Shown here in pieces: positions 23,967 through 36,200 of a stretch of DNA of 64,000 bases. The DNA lies in NCBI GenBank assembly GCA_031216125.1, contig CM062376.1:49728393-49792392 (forward strand). The letters run 5' to 3'. The position numbers and the translations under genes are program-made. Positions within the stretch are counted from its first letter, which is position 1; every line of letters starts with the position of its first letter. The DNA comes from Dalbergia cochinchinensis. Lineage: Eukaryota > Streptophyta > Magnoliopsida > Fabales > Fabaceae. Below the pieces are notes generated by a model that worked only from the letters and a program-made list of their open reading frames with translations, was not told the DNA's origin and made no database searches.

Positions 23967-23974
23967 CCACGTGG
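23967..23974. promoter_or_regulatory. G-box/ABRE-type palindrome upstream of AIP2-like gene
   Basis: CCACGTGG lies in tgccacgtggaaat, about 243 bp upstream of the AIP2-like ATG. ACGTG-core G-boxes bind plant bZIP and bHLH factors, including ABA-responsive ABFs. Function here is inferred from position and sequence. Confidence 0.45.
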
Positions 23975-25516
23975 AAATATGAAACGGCACTTAACCAAGT
24001 TGTCGTTCTAGAGAGGGCATGAGTTACTTCAACAAGGGGAAACCAAGAGATAAAGTAGCCAACCAACTTCCAAATTAGCGGTTTCTTTTGATTTCATTTG
24101 ATATTTTTGTTTTTCTTTTTGTTGAAATCACGGTATGCATCTATGAGAGGCGATCCTGCTCAAGTTAAATAAGACTACTAAGATGATAAAATTCTTCCTC
24201 TCGAGATTTAACATAGTTATATACTAAGATCTAAGACCTCTAGTTAAGTTAGAACAATCTTGTATTAGCTGATTTATGCGCTCATAAGTCCAAATAAGAG
24301 TGTGTTTAGATTAGATTTCAAATAAATAAGTGCTTATAAAAGAGTAAACATAATTAATTTTTTAAATATTTACAAAAAAGATAATTTTTATGCGTTAATA
24401 CTATGAAATAACTTTATATTAATGGTCAATAAAATTTGAAAAATATAGCAAATTATAATGAATAATTTGCATCCTATTGATTGATAGTGTATATATATAT
24501 TGTTATCACACTCTTCCTTCTAAATAAAATAAGTTGATTTCCTTGTTCTGTAAGTGAACAAACTGGACATGTGCATTACTTTTGAGAGAGAGAGATAGTT
24601 CTTAACACATGAAAAGCATGGATACTTTGTGAATTTAGTAACAATGCATCCGGATATATTAGTGGTTAAAATTACTATTTGAAATCAAATACATCCGACG
24701 TATTGCCAATTGAAGCTATATGTTGCAAACTAGCTTGATTATGAAAGTTTGATTAAGAATGCTGTTGCATCTTAAAATATTTTGCTGTAAACCCTCATTT
24801 TGATATGGTGCTCTTCAGGCCTCAATACCTGTTGAACCATTCTAGTTATACGCATAATATTTGAGCAGCACATGGACATGTCACACGAGACAAGCTCATT
24901 GTCTCTAAATGTCACTAGTCAGCTAAATATCTGATTTGCTCAAAATGAAAGCGGGTAAGTTTGCAGCAAAACGGGTATAGATCCCTCACGTGCAAAATAT
25001 ATGCAAAATATACATGAAGGTGTCAAGGGGTTGATCTCTCTCCTTAATTTTTTCTTTTTTTTTGAGAAAAAAAAAATAAAAAGGTACACATGAAGAAAAT
25101 TAAATGTAAAGATTTCCACTTGACCCTCTCGTGTATTTTGCACATGAGATGATCCAATCCCGTAGCAAAACTGTCCATTATCTGTCAATTTCAGCCACCA
25201 ACTTATGCATCAAATCAGCAGAAGAGCCAAAAATAAATAAATAGATAAAAGGAAAGAAAAAAGCTCCAAGGAAAAGAATCATCAACACGGTCATTCACTG
25301 ATAATACCACTTACTGAATACAGTGTACATCCAATAGTCGATGAAGAAAATTACAATATCTCAGTTAGCAATCAATCACTTGGCTAACTGCTATCTCTAT
25401 TTTCATACCAATCTTCCACTGGATAAATTCAAGTACAAATGAAAAAGAATGTAATTCAGCTAACAGAACACAAAAAAGGGATAATAATTTTGATGTCAAG
25501 ATGGGACATTTTAATA
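23975..25516. other. Intergenic DNA between AIP2-like and F-box genes
   Basis: No gene is visible. It is AT-rich, with scattered short repeats such as gtgtatatatatattg near 24490. The region near 25260-25516 is probably the 3' UTR of the minus-strand F-box gene. Confidence 0.5.
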
Positions 25517-26737
25517 TCATACAGAAGCCTCTATCCTGGGCTCAACTGAAAATGCAGACATGAACTCCATTACTTCACCATTTATGCAACATTTTGGCAA
25601 TTCAACCCACTTGTTGGTCACCAAATCACACACAATATAAGTGCATAGCTCAGAGGAGTTCAAGCATATAAATATCTGATCACCAGCTCCAACGCAGTTA
25701 ATATCCGCCTTCTTTCCATACCACTCATGAGACATCGCTGCTGGCATCGCCACAATTTGTTGCCAGCATCGATTAGCCTCTTCGTATTTCCACATCCTTA
25801 GACTTGCACTTTCCAAGAATTCTGATAGTAAAACAACTACCAACTCGCCATTGCACTCCACAACATCAATAGAGTACTCGCTGAAAACAGGCAACAACCT
25901 GGGGTACTCAGAGAAGCTCTTGCATGTCAAATTGCAAGCTACGACTCTCCCTGAAGAGCTAAGAAAGTAGACTATCTCCTGACCATCTTTGTTAGTAATC
26001 ACTGACGAATATTGCTTAGACAGGCTTCTCTGCATGTTACTCGTCACCACATTTCCAGCATTGCTAAGGAAGTACACAACATTGTCATCAGTAGAATCAC
26101 AATCCATGGAATTATCATCAACCTGCCTCCTCAGTGCAGTCTCATCTTCCCAGCAACCAGAACTCGAGTTGTAGACTTTAAACGAAAGCTTCCGAAGCTC
26201 ACCAAAGACTAATAAAATCTTGTAGGATTGTTGGGCTTGTGAAGCTGTACCCATAACAATTGCATTGAGAGATTGATTTTCCAGGGAAGAATGCAGTGGA
26301 GGGAGTTCACTACAAGATCCCGTGACTGGATTGCACACGATGAAGTTTCCTGACAATTTGCGGTAGCAAACCAGGCCACCAGAGGCTGCAACTGGCATGC
26401 AACCTTGGTTAGAATCTTCACAAAGAAGACGCGGATGGTTGAGCCTCTTCCAACTTTTTTCAGCAGAGTCAAACACAAAGGATTGGTTGAGGTTGGGAGC
26501 AACCATGAAAAACCAAGGATCCCGCGAAGGAATGCGCGAACAGGTGAGCTTGAAACTCGCAGAAGCAGCAGCTGATTTCCATCTTTTGCACACAGAAGTA
26601 ACGCGGAACAATGCGGAAGTTGGTAGCCATGACAGTACCCTCTCCAAGAGATCTTCATTAAGGTCATCCAGAGAAAAGCTATTGAATAGAGGATGGTCTC
26701 CATTTTCTGGTGACTTTCTCTTCAAACCACGTTCCAT
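25517..26737 (-). CDS. F-box/kelch-like protein (FBX13-like)
   Basis: This 406-residue protein is encoded in one coding exon. I chose the ATG at 26737 (MERGLKRKSPENG); the open frame extends 26 codons further, but that stretch crosses a likely 3' splice site (ttactgcag, ending at 26764) in the 5' UTR. The F-box is at about residues 22-62, with LDDLNEDLLERVLSWLPTSA and VCKRWKS. The rest is a kelch/galactose-oxidase-like region with repeated Ser-Gly-Gly and W-containing blades (GGLVCYRK, VYNSSSGCWEDE, MWKYEEANRCWQQ). F-box proteins link substrates to SCF E3 complexes through Skp1/ASK; the substrate is unknown. Its sequence recalls Arabidopsis F-box only protein 13 and, more distantly, the HAWAIIAN SKIRT group. 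The exact ortholog is not certain, so I give no symbol. Confidence 0.88.
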   Translation of the reverse strand: MERGLKRKSPENGDHPLFNSFSLDDLNEDLLERVLSWLPTSALFRVTSVCKRWKSAAASASFKLTCSRIPSRDPWFFMVAPNLNQSFVFDSAEKSWKRLNHPRLLCEDSNQGCMPVAASGGLVCYRKLSGNFIVCNPVTGSCSELPPLHSSLENQSLNAIVMGTASQAQQSYKILLVFGELRKLSFKVYNSSSGCWEDETALRRQVDDNSMDCDSTDDNVVYFLSNAGNVVTSNMQRSLSKQYSSVITNKDGQEIVYFLSSSGRVVACNLTCKSFSEYPRLLPVFSEYSIDVVECNGELVVVLLSEFLESASLRMWKYEEANRCWQQIVAMPAAMSHEWYGKKADINCVGAGDQIFICLNSSELCTYIVCDLVTNKWVELPKCCINGEVMEFMSAFSVEPRIEASV

Positions 26738-26763
26738 TTGGCACTGAATTTGGAGAAAACAAA

Positions 26764-27302
26764 CTGCAGTAACGAAAGGGACTAAAATGTCATCAACAAA
26801 AATCAATGTCACCAATCTTTAAAAGCCATACATCAATCACAGAAGCCAATGAAAGCGAATGAAAACTTCCAAATTGCACCAAAAATATATCGGGCCAAAG
26901 AGTGGCCTTCAACATGTAATAAACAATCAAGAGGATTATACTCATCCACATGCAAAAGATCAAGACTTTCCCTCACTTTACCAAACCCCATCTATTCTAG
27001 ATTTGCAACAATAAATAAAATGTTTGTTAAATTCAGAAAAATAATTAAAGCAACAAACTTCAGAAAAATTTTCAAAGACCCCAAGAAATGAAGCTTACCC
27101 TTTAATTAGAAACCCTCACACCCAAGACTAGATGAAAAGAATCCTCAGATTCCCAAATAGTATTTTTCTTATTTTATTTTATTTTTCAATAAAAGTCACT
27201 TCAGAGTTAAGACACACTCATTGGAAGGGTTTTGAATAACTCGAGAAATGAGAAAAACAAGATGATGAACAAACAAAGACCAATAAAGGGAAGGAAATGT
27301 AC
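26764..27302 (-). other. Probable 5' UTR intron of the F-box gene
   Basis: On the minus strand, a donor CAG|GTACATTTCC (exon end 27303) and an acceptor ttactgcag (exon start 26763) bracket this segment just upstream of the ATG. A leader intron is common in this family. It is inferred from sequence only. Confidence 0.5.
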
Positions 27303-27650
27303 CTGATAGAATTGAAACTGCTGCTTTGTTTGTTGAGTGGACAGGCAAAACAAGCACAAGTGATAGAGTGATAGTGAGAGAGTAATGGTGCAGGACACAA
27401 CACAAGTGATAGATTTTGTGCTTAAAAAGGAAGGGTGTTAGGGAGGAGCAAGAAATGAAATCCAAGAAAAGTGCAAAAGGGAAAGTGAGCTCAAGCAGTG
27501 AGAAGGGAAGTGAGGCAGGAAGCTTCCTGTGCAATGCAAACTCTTTTTGTGGTTTGTGGCTGGATGGTTGACACTGTCATAGGACAAGGCACACGCCACA
27601 CACGGGTGGCTTAGCGTCAAATGTTCCGATGCACAATATGATCGGCATAT
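27303..27650 (-). promoter_or_regulatory. 5' leader and promoter area of the F-box gene
   Basis: The stretch upstream of the proposed leader intron is pyrimidine-rich on the minus strand and less AT-rich than its surroundings, as in many plant 5' UTRs. No transcription start can be fixed from the sequence. Short ORFs here are leader shadows. Confidence 0.35.
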
Positions 27651-27779
27651 TATGCTGTTGTTACATAAGAGAAGAAGCTGACTCTGCTTCTAGGAATTGG
27701 CCATGGTTTTGAGCTTCGGATACTCATTACCTTTTGGTGTTGTGTTTGTTACATTTGTTTATGTGGAATAATCGAATAT

Positions 27780-28010
27780 GAGTTAATAATAATAAAATAT
27801 AAAGGGTTTTAAATAATGGTTTAATTTTGATACACGGATAATATAAAAATATTTTATACTGTTGTCCAATAAAATATTTTGTTTAAATGATTTTTCAAGT
27901 AATAGGTGTAAAAATCAACTATCATGACTTATATGACAATATATAATTGAATGATTGTGTAAAATATTTTTACACTCTGGGTGCATGTTAATTTTTACAT
28001 TTTTATTCTT
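27780..28010. repeat. AT-rich MITE-like inverted repeat
   Basis: The left arm ataatataaaaatattttat and a right arm gtgtaaaatatttttacac are inverted relative to each other, and the match extends inward (caagtaataggtgtaaaaat). A relative is seen near 12295-12440. Confidence 0.45.
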
Positions 28011-30240
28011 ATAGCTTTTAGTGATTTTAATTTTGGTTTCTTGAGTTTTATATCTTTTTTTAGTTTTAATCTTTATAGTTTTACAAATTTAATTTATGAT
28101 CTGTGCAATTAAGCATTAGGGTATATTGGTATATTTTTTTAGGGAATAAAAATGAAGCTAAAAGTTTTATGAATATGCTCCATTATTAAATTTACACATA
28201 ATTTATTTGTGAAATTTTTATCTTCCAACCAAATATACTTTTTTTGTTTTATATTTTTCACATGTTTAGATCTTATTTTTTATGATTACCACTTTTCATA
28301 AAAAAAAGTTATATCTATATAGAAAATATTGATTCTTACAATTTATTTATTTTTTAATCTTAGCCCCTAAAGTATTAAGTTTAAATGGTGAAAAAATAGA
28401 GAATTATACTAAAATAATATATTATAAGGACCAAAGAAAAATTTGACATAATTATAGGGAGTAAAATTGTAAGTATATCAACTTGTCTTTTTTAAAAAAT
28501 AAATTATTAACTAAAATTAAAGGATAAAAAACTATAAAAATATGAGATGCTGTTAGTATAATTATTATGTTATATACTAATATTATTGGTGTAGTTATGC
28601 AACAGAAGTGGTTGACTCGTGTTAAAGGCTTTAGTAACACTTTGGCTTTGGATTCGGGCTGAAAATGAGAAAGGTAAACACACCACATGAACAAAAAAGG
28701 AAAAAACTATTGCCCCATTTATTTATTTAATCACTTTAATGGCCTCGTCTCTACCTTGCACTAAAGAAAGAGAAAAGAGAACGGGGTTTCAATTCAAAGT
28801 AGATCCACCTGTGTCAACAATTGTCAAAGGGACTTGGCTGTGTTTGGTTTTCAATCTATCATATGCGGACACTTTGAAATATATTAGATATTTTATCAAT
28901 ACTTTTTAATTTTTTTTAAGTTATATTTTACATTTTGTTAATTGGTCTATACTGTATTTTCGTACCATATTCATATTGTACCGATATTTATACCTATATC
29001 TATGCAATGTAGGGTTTTGTGCGTGCATTTGAGTGGTTTTTGAGCTGACCCTCTCAAAGTAAAAGCAATATGCAACGCTCTATTTTCGGTTCCTTTTGCT
29101 CCTCGTTAAGGAATCTTTGTCTCCTTTAGCTCTTGTTATACAAGTCAATGCTCAAAGCCCCATCCACAAGGCAAGCATTTTTTTTCCCCTCCAAAAGATA
29201 TGACTACATTAGATTAAGATTAGTGGAGAAATTTCATTGAAAAGCAAAAGCTGTTAACTATGATCTTTTTCTTTTTCCGGCTCCTCGTGTGCTTTCACCT
29301 CAACCACATTCTCACACGTCCCTTATTATGCAATATGCATTGGCCTCGATTCCTCTTCTTTTTTAACTAACAATACCAAGAAAGGAAAGAAAAAAGGAAG
29401 GCTCTAATGAACTTCCCATGTGGAATCGGAAGTAACGTTACTTAAATTAACCATGTTCACGGGCCTATAATTCGAACTTTATTGACAATAAATATGTCTA
29501 GTAAGTTAACATTTCCTTCCAGTCAAAAAAAAAAAAAGTTAACATTTCCTTATGTAATAAAGGTACTCTAAGGATGGGGGCACTTGTTTTAGTCTCTTTC
29601 AAGTGAGAATAGGTATTGTGATGGAAAAATTAATGTAAACAGCTATAGATTTTCACTATTAATCAAGAAGGTGAAGTAAAATATGAGATTCACCAAAAAA
29701 TCTATTGAATCATAAAAATCAATAAATGACCAAATCATATAAATTTTTTTTTTTCATGTAAGAGAATCTGTTTTCCAAGACCAATATCCATTCCCCTCTT
29801 TTAGTACTCGTTTAGTTTGCAACTAATTCTGTTCTCCGAATCAAATCAGACGTTCCCAGTGCACACTAGTTTTCCACTACAAGTTGAAAGCTGAACTGTT
29901 ATGTCTTTGACTAAGGGCACAAAGCTCACAAACTTCTGATGTAATCAGGACACTTGTACTCAAATTATCTTCTAGCTAAACAAACAAGAAAACTTTTTAT
30001 TAATAAAATTACAAGAGGTTGTACAACCAGGAACAATGTATGTAAGCAACAAAATTAGAAGAATTTTGCTTCTCTTATATACAAGGAGTGAAGGGAAATG
30101 GGGGCTAAGGAAGTGTTTTCTATCAATATAATTAAATTAGAGAACCCATGCAGAAATGTTACAATGAGATCCAAAATTCCTGCAAATAATGAAACCCGAG
30201 ACAAAAATTTCCCAACTCACCACCTCCTTTCGATGATGGG
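28010..30240. other. AT-rich intergenic DNA between F-box and UBP genes
   Basis: Between 28010 and 28560 there are weak inverted arms (tcttatagcttttagtgatt against actataaaaatatgag) that suggest an old transposon. The rest shows no gene. The 3' UTR of the minus-strand UBP gene probably covers about 29990-30292; a minus-strand AATAAA lies near 29998-30006. Confidence 0.45.
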
Positions 30241-30257
30241 ATAATCAAATGATATGA

Positions 30258-30288
<31 letters not shown>

Positions 30289-30292
30289 GCAC

Positions 30293-33200
30293 CTACCTTA
30301 TTAACTTGTCCCCAGATATCTCTATTTTGTTAATTCTATTTCCTTGGTCAGTTTCAGTGGGAAGAGAACTACCATTAGATAACAGTGTACCAACACCTTC
30401 AACTGGAATAGCAGATTTGTTTGCACTTGCATAGCCATTGCCGAAGTATGCATTATCTTTTGGTGTTACCAACTTGCATTTCACCACAGTTTTATGTTCC
30501 GAATCTTCTACCCCATTTTGCAAATGGGTTGAAACAGAAAACCCATTTGACGAACCTGGAGAAGGGCCCGTCCTAGCCTTATCAGTACCATCTTTCTCTT
30601 CCGAGCAACCAGACGTCTTTTCTAAGCATTGGTCCATATCTACATTGCCAAAATCTCCAATGGTTTGAGAAATAGGCATATGTGATCCTTCAACAGCACT
30701 ACCGGAAATCTCATTTATATCATCAGTTGGCTCAACATCAATCATGTTCACATCCTCAGAATGCTTTCTTTTGGTATCAGAGTTCATTAAAGTGGAAGAT
30801 TCACCTACATGTTCAGAAACCTTCACTTCTGGACTAATATCAGATGGCAAAACCTCACAAATTCCATTGCAAGTCACAGCCTGAGCCTCCACATTTGAGA
30901 AGCATTCAGCTTGCTCATTTGGACCTCGCTCGACTTCCACTTTGGCTGTTTGCGCTTCTGATGATCCTGAAGATTCAATAGTTTGAAGTTGAAGGCCTGA
31001 TGGTTGGGCACTAGACCTGTCCAGGGTGAAATCACACAAAACTTGCCACTTCAATCAGAGAGTAATGGACACAAGTTAATATTTGAAAAAAACTACATGC
31101 AAAATGCCCCAACTTTGATTATCAGAACCATTCTTTTATCAAAAGTCCGATGAAGATGGGTTCAAATAACCATAGTTCTCGCTGCAAACCAACTTCCAAA
31201 TCATGAGATCTCACCCACACAACAGATCAAAAGCACTTCATATTGGAATGCAGAACTAAATACCCAATCTCATTATCAAACAAAACTATTTAAAAAGGAA
31301 AATATCACCAAGGTCCCATCCACACCAAAACAAATCGGCCGAAAGGCCAACACAGTGCAATGAAAGATGAAACTCCAAAAGCTAAAAAAGAAAAAAAAAA
31401 AAAAAAGGAAAGGGAAAAAGACACTATAACCTACCCGTGATCTCCATAGTAGTCAATTGTGTGGATAGCAGCGCGGAGCGGCCAACCCCGAAAACGCTAT
31501 AGCAGGATAGCAAATAGCGGGATGACCGCTATATATATATATATAACATACATAAATGTTCAAACATAAGAAATCATCCCCAATTAAACTCATTCATCAT
31601 CAATGATGGAAAGTCATAATTCATAATTTATTCCATAGTCTAAAATCACACAATCACCATCAATCCAATGCATAAATATCAAGTTCTAAAAAGGCAGCAA
31701 AATATAAAAGATAGCACCATCAAGTATCGTAAGGGCAGCAAAATGTAAGAGACTGCACAAGGGGGGTTTGGGATGATTTAACAATAATTCTCATCTCAAC
31801 CCAAAAAGAAAAAATAGACACCCAGTCCAAAACCACTCCCACTCACTAGTAACATTAGCTCAATGAAACACACCCATCTGCCATCCACAGTCCCCCTCCA
31901 TCACAAGTCACAGCCACAACGCAACACAGCCACAACAGAGAGGAGACAACAAGTGGAGGATAAAAACAGAGAGAGAGAGAGAGTAAAAACAAAAAAAACA
32001 AAAAAAAGTAGCAGGGAAGGAAATGAGAACCGAGAACAAAGGGGCAAGAAAGGAGAACAGAGAGATGGGAGCAACAAAAGAAAAACAGAGAAAGGAAGGA
32101 ACAAAAGGCAGAGAACATTGGATTTTTCAATTGCTGAGAGCCTGAGACAATTAGCGTCCGCTACGCCACAATTTACTCTGCAATTTTCCACGACGGCCGC
32201 AATTGCCAACCATGACACCACGTCTCTCCTGTAACAGCCCTCTGCCGCTCCACTCCGCTATGCTGCTATAGCGCATTATTGACTACCTTGGCGAGCTCAA
32301 CTTGAGACCATGTCAAACGAACCGCCGGTTTAGCTCAATAACTAAAATATGGCTTTAGAGCCAATTGCAGTAGTTTTCTTACTAAAATATCCAAGCCCAA
32401 GATCAACTTAATATCAGCACAAAGGAAACCAAACCATCAAACAAAAATACATGTTTCAACGTTAACTGGGGCTAAGCATGTATTCTATTATATGAAAATT
32501 CAAATCACATATGCAACAACCAGACCGGGATAGCCTAAATTCAAAGGGCATCATCATTCAGGCATAGAGCAATGAGAACAGAGAAATAGGACACATATTT
32601 CAGAGTGATCTGTCACAGAGAGAGAGAGAGAGAGAGAGAGAGCATATATGCCTTTACAACAGAGTCACAACAATACCTGCTATACAACAGCATGTATGCT
32701 CCCTGAGAAAGTACCTCTTCCAATTCCACACTTGTAACCTGAGAAATGTAATACAAATCCAAGTGAGGATACTGAAAAGTTCAAGCACGTTTTACAGAAT
32801 GCTCAATAACCAAAAGGATAATCTACCTTCCAATCATCAATCCTATACCAGTTTCCTTGGAAACCCTTGATGTAACAGATGTAGTGACCGAAAAATGAAG
32901 CATTTAGCATATCAATATGAACTACAACAGCATATAACTTGTAGATGTCAGATCCATCTCCATCTTCACTCATGTAAGGGCTAAGATTTAAAGTCTCAGG
33001 GAAAGCTACTCTCTTGTTAAGTTTTCCAAACCTCCCACTCTGCATGTATACATGACCCCCAAAAGAACATGAGAAAATTTGAGAAAGAAAAGATCAAAAC
33101 AAGCAACCCTTCAAAGCAATGAAACACTAGCATAGAAAAAATTAATGTGCTCAAACTATGGTATACAATAATGTGAAATTAATATCCATACTTGGCATCT

Positions 33201-36200
33201 AAGGATGCACATTTTCAGAGGGGAAAATAATACAAACAACTGATATTTAAACACCTCATGGCATCTGATAACAACCTAACTAGATAGTCCTGATCAAATT
33301 ATTCAGACCTGAAATCTTTTTAAGGCAATTGTAAGAATATTTGGAGCATGTCTCACAGTAAGATGTTTCCATGCCTTGACATAGTCCTTGCACCTGCTAA
33401 GCAGCAGCAAAACATGTTTAAGACAGGATCTGCCCGATAGCAAAAGTACATGATCAAAAGCAAATGTTTGTTTGAGTTCTATATATTTACAAAACTGGTT
33501 TATGCTTTCGAACCGACTTATAGAAAATCTTCCCAAATATGTGCCTCAAATATCAAAATACAAACCCAATTACTTTTCAAAAAGGAACAGTTGTATGCTT
33601 AAAAAAATTGAATAAGAACCGCAGTACAAGTACTGCCAGGACCAAAAGCAGAAACTAAATTGATTATGAAGATATTTTTTGAAAACTAAATTTTACAAAA
33701 ACTACAAAGCTACAGCCATGAACCAATTTGCACATCATGATTTGTCAATGTACATCAGATGTTCACCACCTTCCAAATTCTTTACTAAATGCTAAACTAA
33801 GAAAACAAATAAGTTGAATTCATACTATAGAATGCATAATTGAATTCAATAAAGGTAAGTAAATTGATAATTATAATTTGGGTCATTTTTCTTTTCCTTG
33901 TTAGAGTTGGAAGGAGGTGCGTCAGTACTCAGAACAAAAAGTTGCTGTTTAGAAAATAGTATGGTTACATAATCTTTACAAAAGTCCTAAAGTATGAACA
34001 ACCTCAATATCTATGTCATTATAATTGAAGCCTATGAATACTTCAATAAAATCCTCATGTTATCCTATACATTCAATTAATCAAACATTCAAACTACAAA
34101 ACAAGTGATTATTAGTATTACTAAATATAATTTTTAAAGGATGCTCACATCAATGGAAAGAGAAAATCAGGCAAGCATTATGCAATGTGATAACAAACCT
34201 TGTTAAGTTACTAGGATCTTTCAATAGACAGGGTAACCTTACCCTTCACATTTATACATATTTTCCCCATGAAGCCACTCCTTGGTAGTGAACTGGTCAA
34301 GACATTCCTCTAAGGAAGCAGCATGTCCATGAATTTCTACTGTCAAATCCATCATATTTTCATACTGATTTGAAATCTTTCCACATATTGTGCAAATCAC
34401 CTATATCACAGGAAAAAAGATTAATAGACTCAGACGGCCACATCCATGATCCATGTCAGTATCAACATATTAGAAAAGCTGGAAATTGATAATAGGTCAT
34501 AAAAGCCTATGGACATTTAGATCTCATAAGCAAAAGACTACTCCCTTGACAAAACTATAAATAAGAACGCTCAAGAGGGAAAATCACATGACAAGGCAGC
34601 TTATAATCTTATCCACATCACAACAAAATCAAAAAGCATAGTAAGTCTCTTTCACATACAATGCAGCTCTTTCCATTCATCACTAAGAGATAAATTGAAT
34701 ATCTTATGTTAGAAATAAGGAAATATCTATTAATATCTCCATTATATCTTAGAATATTTCATATCATATCTGAGATTGATTTATATTTATTTAGATTGAT
34801 TATGTCATTATGATAGATTTTATCTTTAACTTATAAATAGGATTACCTCATTGTATTACAATCACAACACAATATATCAAATATAATTTCATATTGTTGA
34901 GTCTCTAATCTCTTTCTTTTCTTCCTCCACCATTTAAAACCCTCAATTTCAACATGATATCAAAGCGATACCATCCACCATGACTTATGTCCATTGTTGT
35001 GTTGCAACGATTCCACTAATTTGGAACTCACTTGTTCTGTGTCCCCTACTATTTTTACTTTTCTTTTTGTCCCACCATTGCTCTACCTGTCAAGCCTTTC
35101 GATTTTTTTTAAGTTTGACAGTATTCTTGCTTTCTAGAAAATTCCAACATGGCATCAAACACCACTATTTCTGCTTCTGACACTTTTTTGGCGACTTTTC
35201 CAGTATCCTCCTTGCTGTGTGTCACTTCCAAAAGTTAGAAAACCATCGTCCACCATTTGTCACAGCCTCCAGTGACCTTTTTTTGATGCATTTACTGTCC
35301 ATCGACCACTGTGCCAACACCACGTCCTCCTCCGCTGCCCACCCCTGCCAACGGGGACCGCATACACTGTGCCACGTGCCCACACGCCCGTCTCCTGTGT
35401 TCTAATGCACAACCACCCGCCGCCACTTCTCACAGTGCGTGGCGGCGCATCCAGCAGCGTCTCCAGCCACCTCACCCACTACCGTGCTCGTGCCCCTGTC
35501 CACTTTCTAGATCTGTCCTAGGTTTTGCGATCCATGCACTCCATCAACATCACATTTTCTTATTTTCGATTTTACCCCTGTTTTGTGCCCTGTTTTATGT
35601 CCATGGTTGTTTGTGACTTCTTAGGTGCTCACAATGCTATCCCAACTTTTTTGGATCTCCAATTTTTCAACTATCCGAGGCTTCCATAGGTTGTTCTTGC
35701 GATCTATTATTGCAAGTATTGGGAATCTTTCAGCCTTCATTGTGTCTCTTCCGGCTTTCATTGCTAGACAATTTAAACCTTAATTGTTGTTTGGAAACTC
35801 CACCAATAGCTGTGTGTCTCTTCTTTTTTCCTAGTCATGCAATTCTCGAACATCTTATTCAAGCTGATAGTTATTCCAACTGCCTTGTTGTGTTATCTTT
35901 TCAAACGTATCCAGCATCCCTAAGTTGCCCTGCTAGTCTTTCTTGGAGGTTCTTTTATATTTTAAAGGTTTAATTATAACAAACTTAAAAGCTTAGTAAG
36001 CTTTAACTTGAGGAGGAGTATTAGAAATAAGGAAATATCTATTAATATCTCCATTAAACTTAGTAAGCTTTACCTTGAGGGGGAGTGTTAGAAATAAGGA
36101 AATATCTATTAATATCTCCATTATATCTTAGAATATTTCATATCATATCTTAAATCGATTTATATTTATTTAGGTTGATTATGGTATCATGATTAGATTT

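Noticed and set aside
26209..26703. 164-codon ORF on the minus strand
   Set aside because: It is an out-of-frame shadow of the F-box gene, with no domain of its own.
31863..32234. 123-codon ORF rich in Lys, Arg and Glu
   Set aside because: It lies on low-complexity purine-rich DNA inside an intronic transposon, with long overlapping ORFs on the other strand.
35217..35616. ORFs in the core of the intron-6 LTR element
   Set aside because: No gag, protease or polymerase motif; composition reflects CA-rich core DNA.
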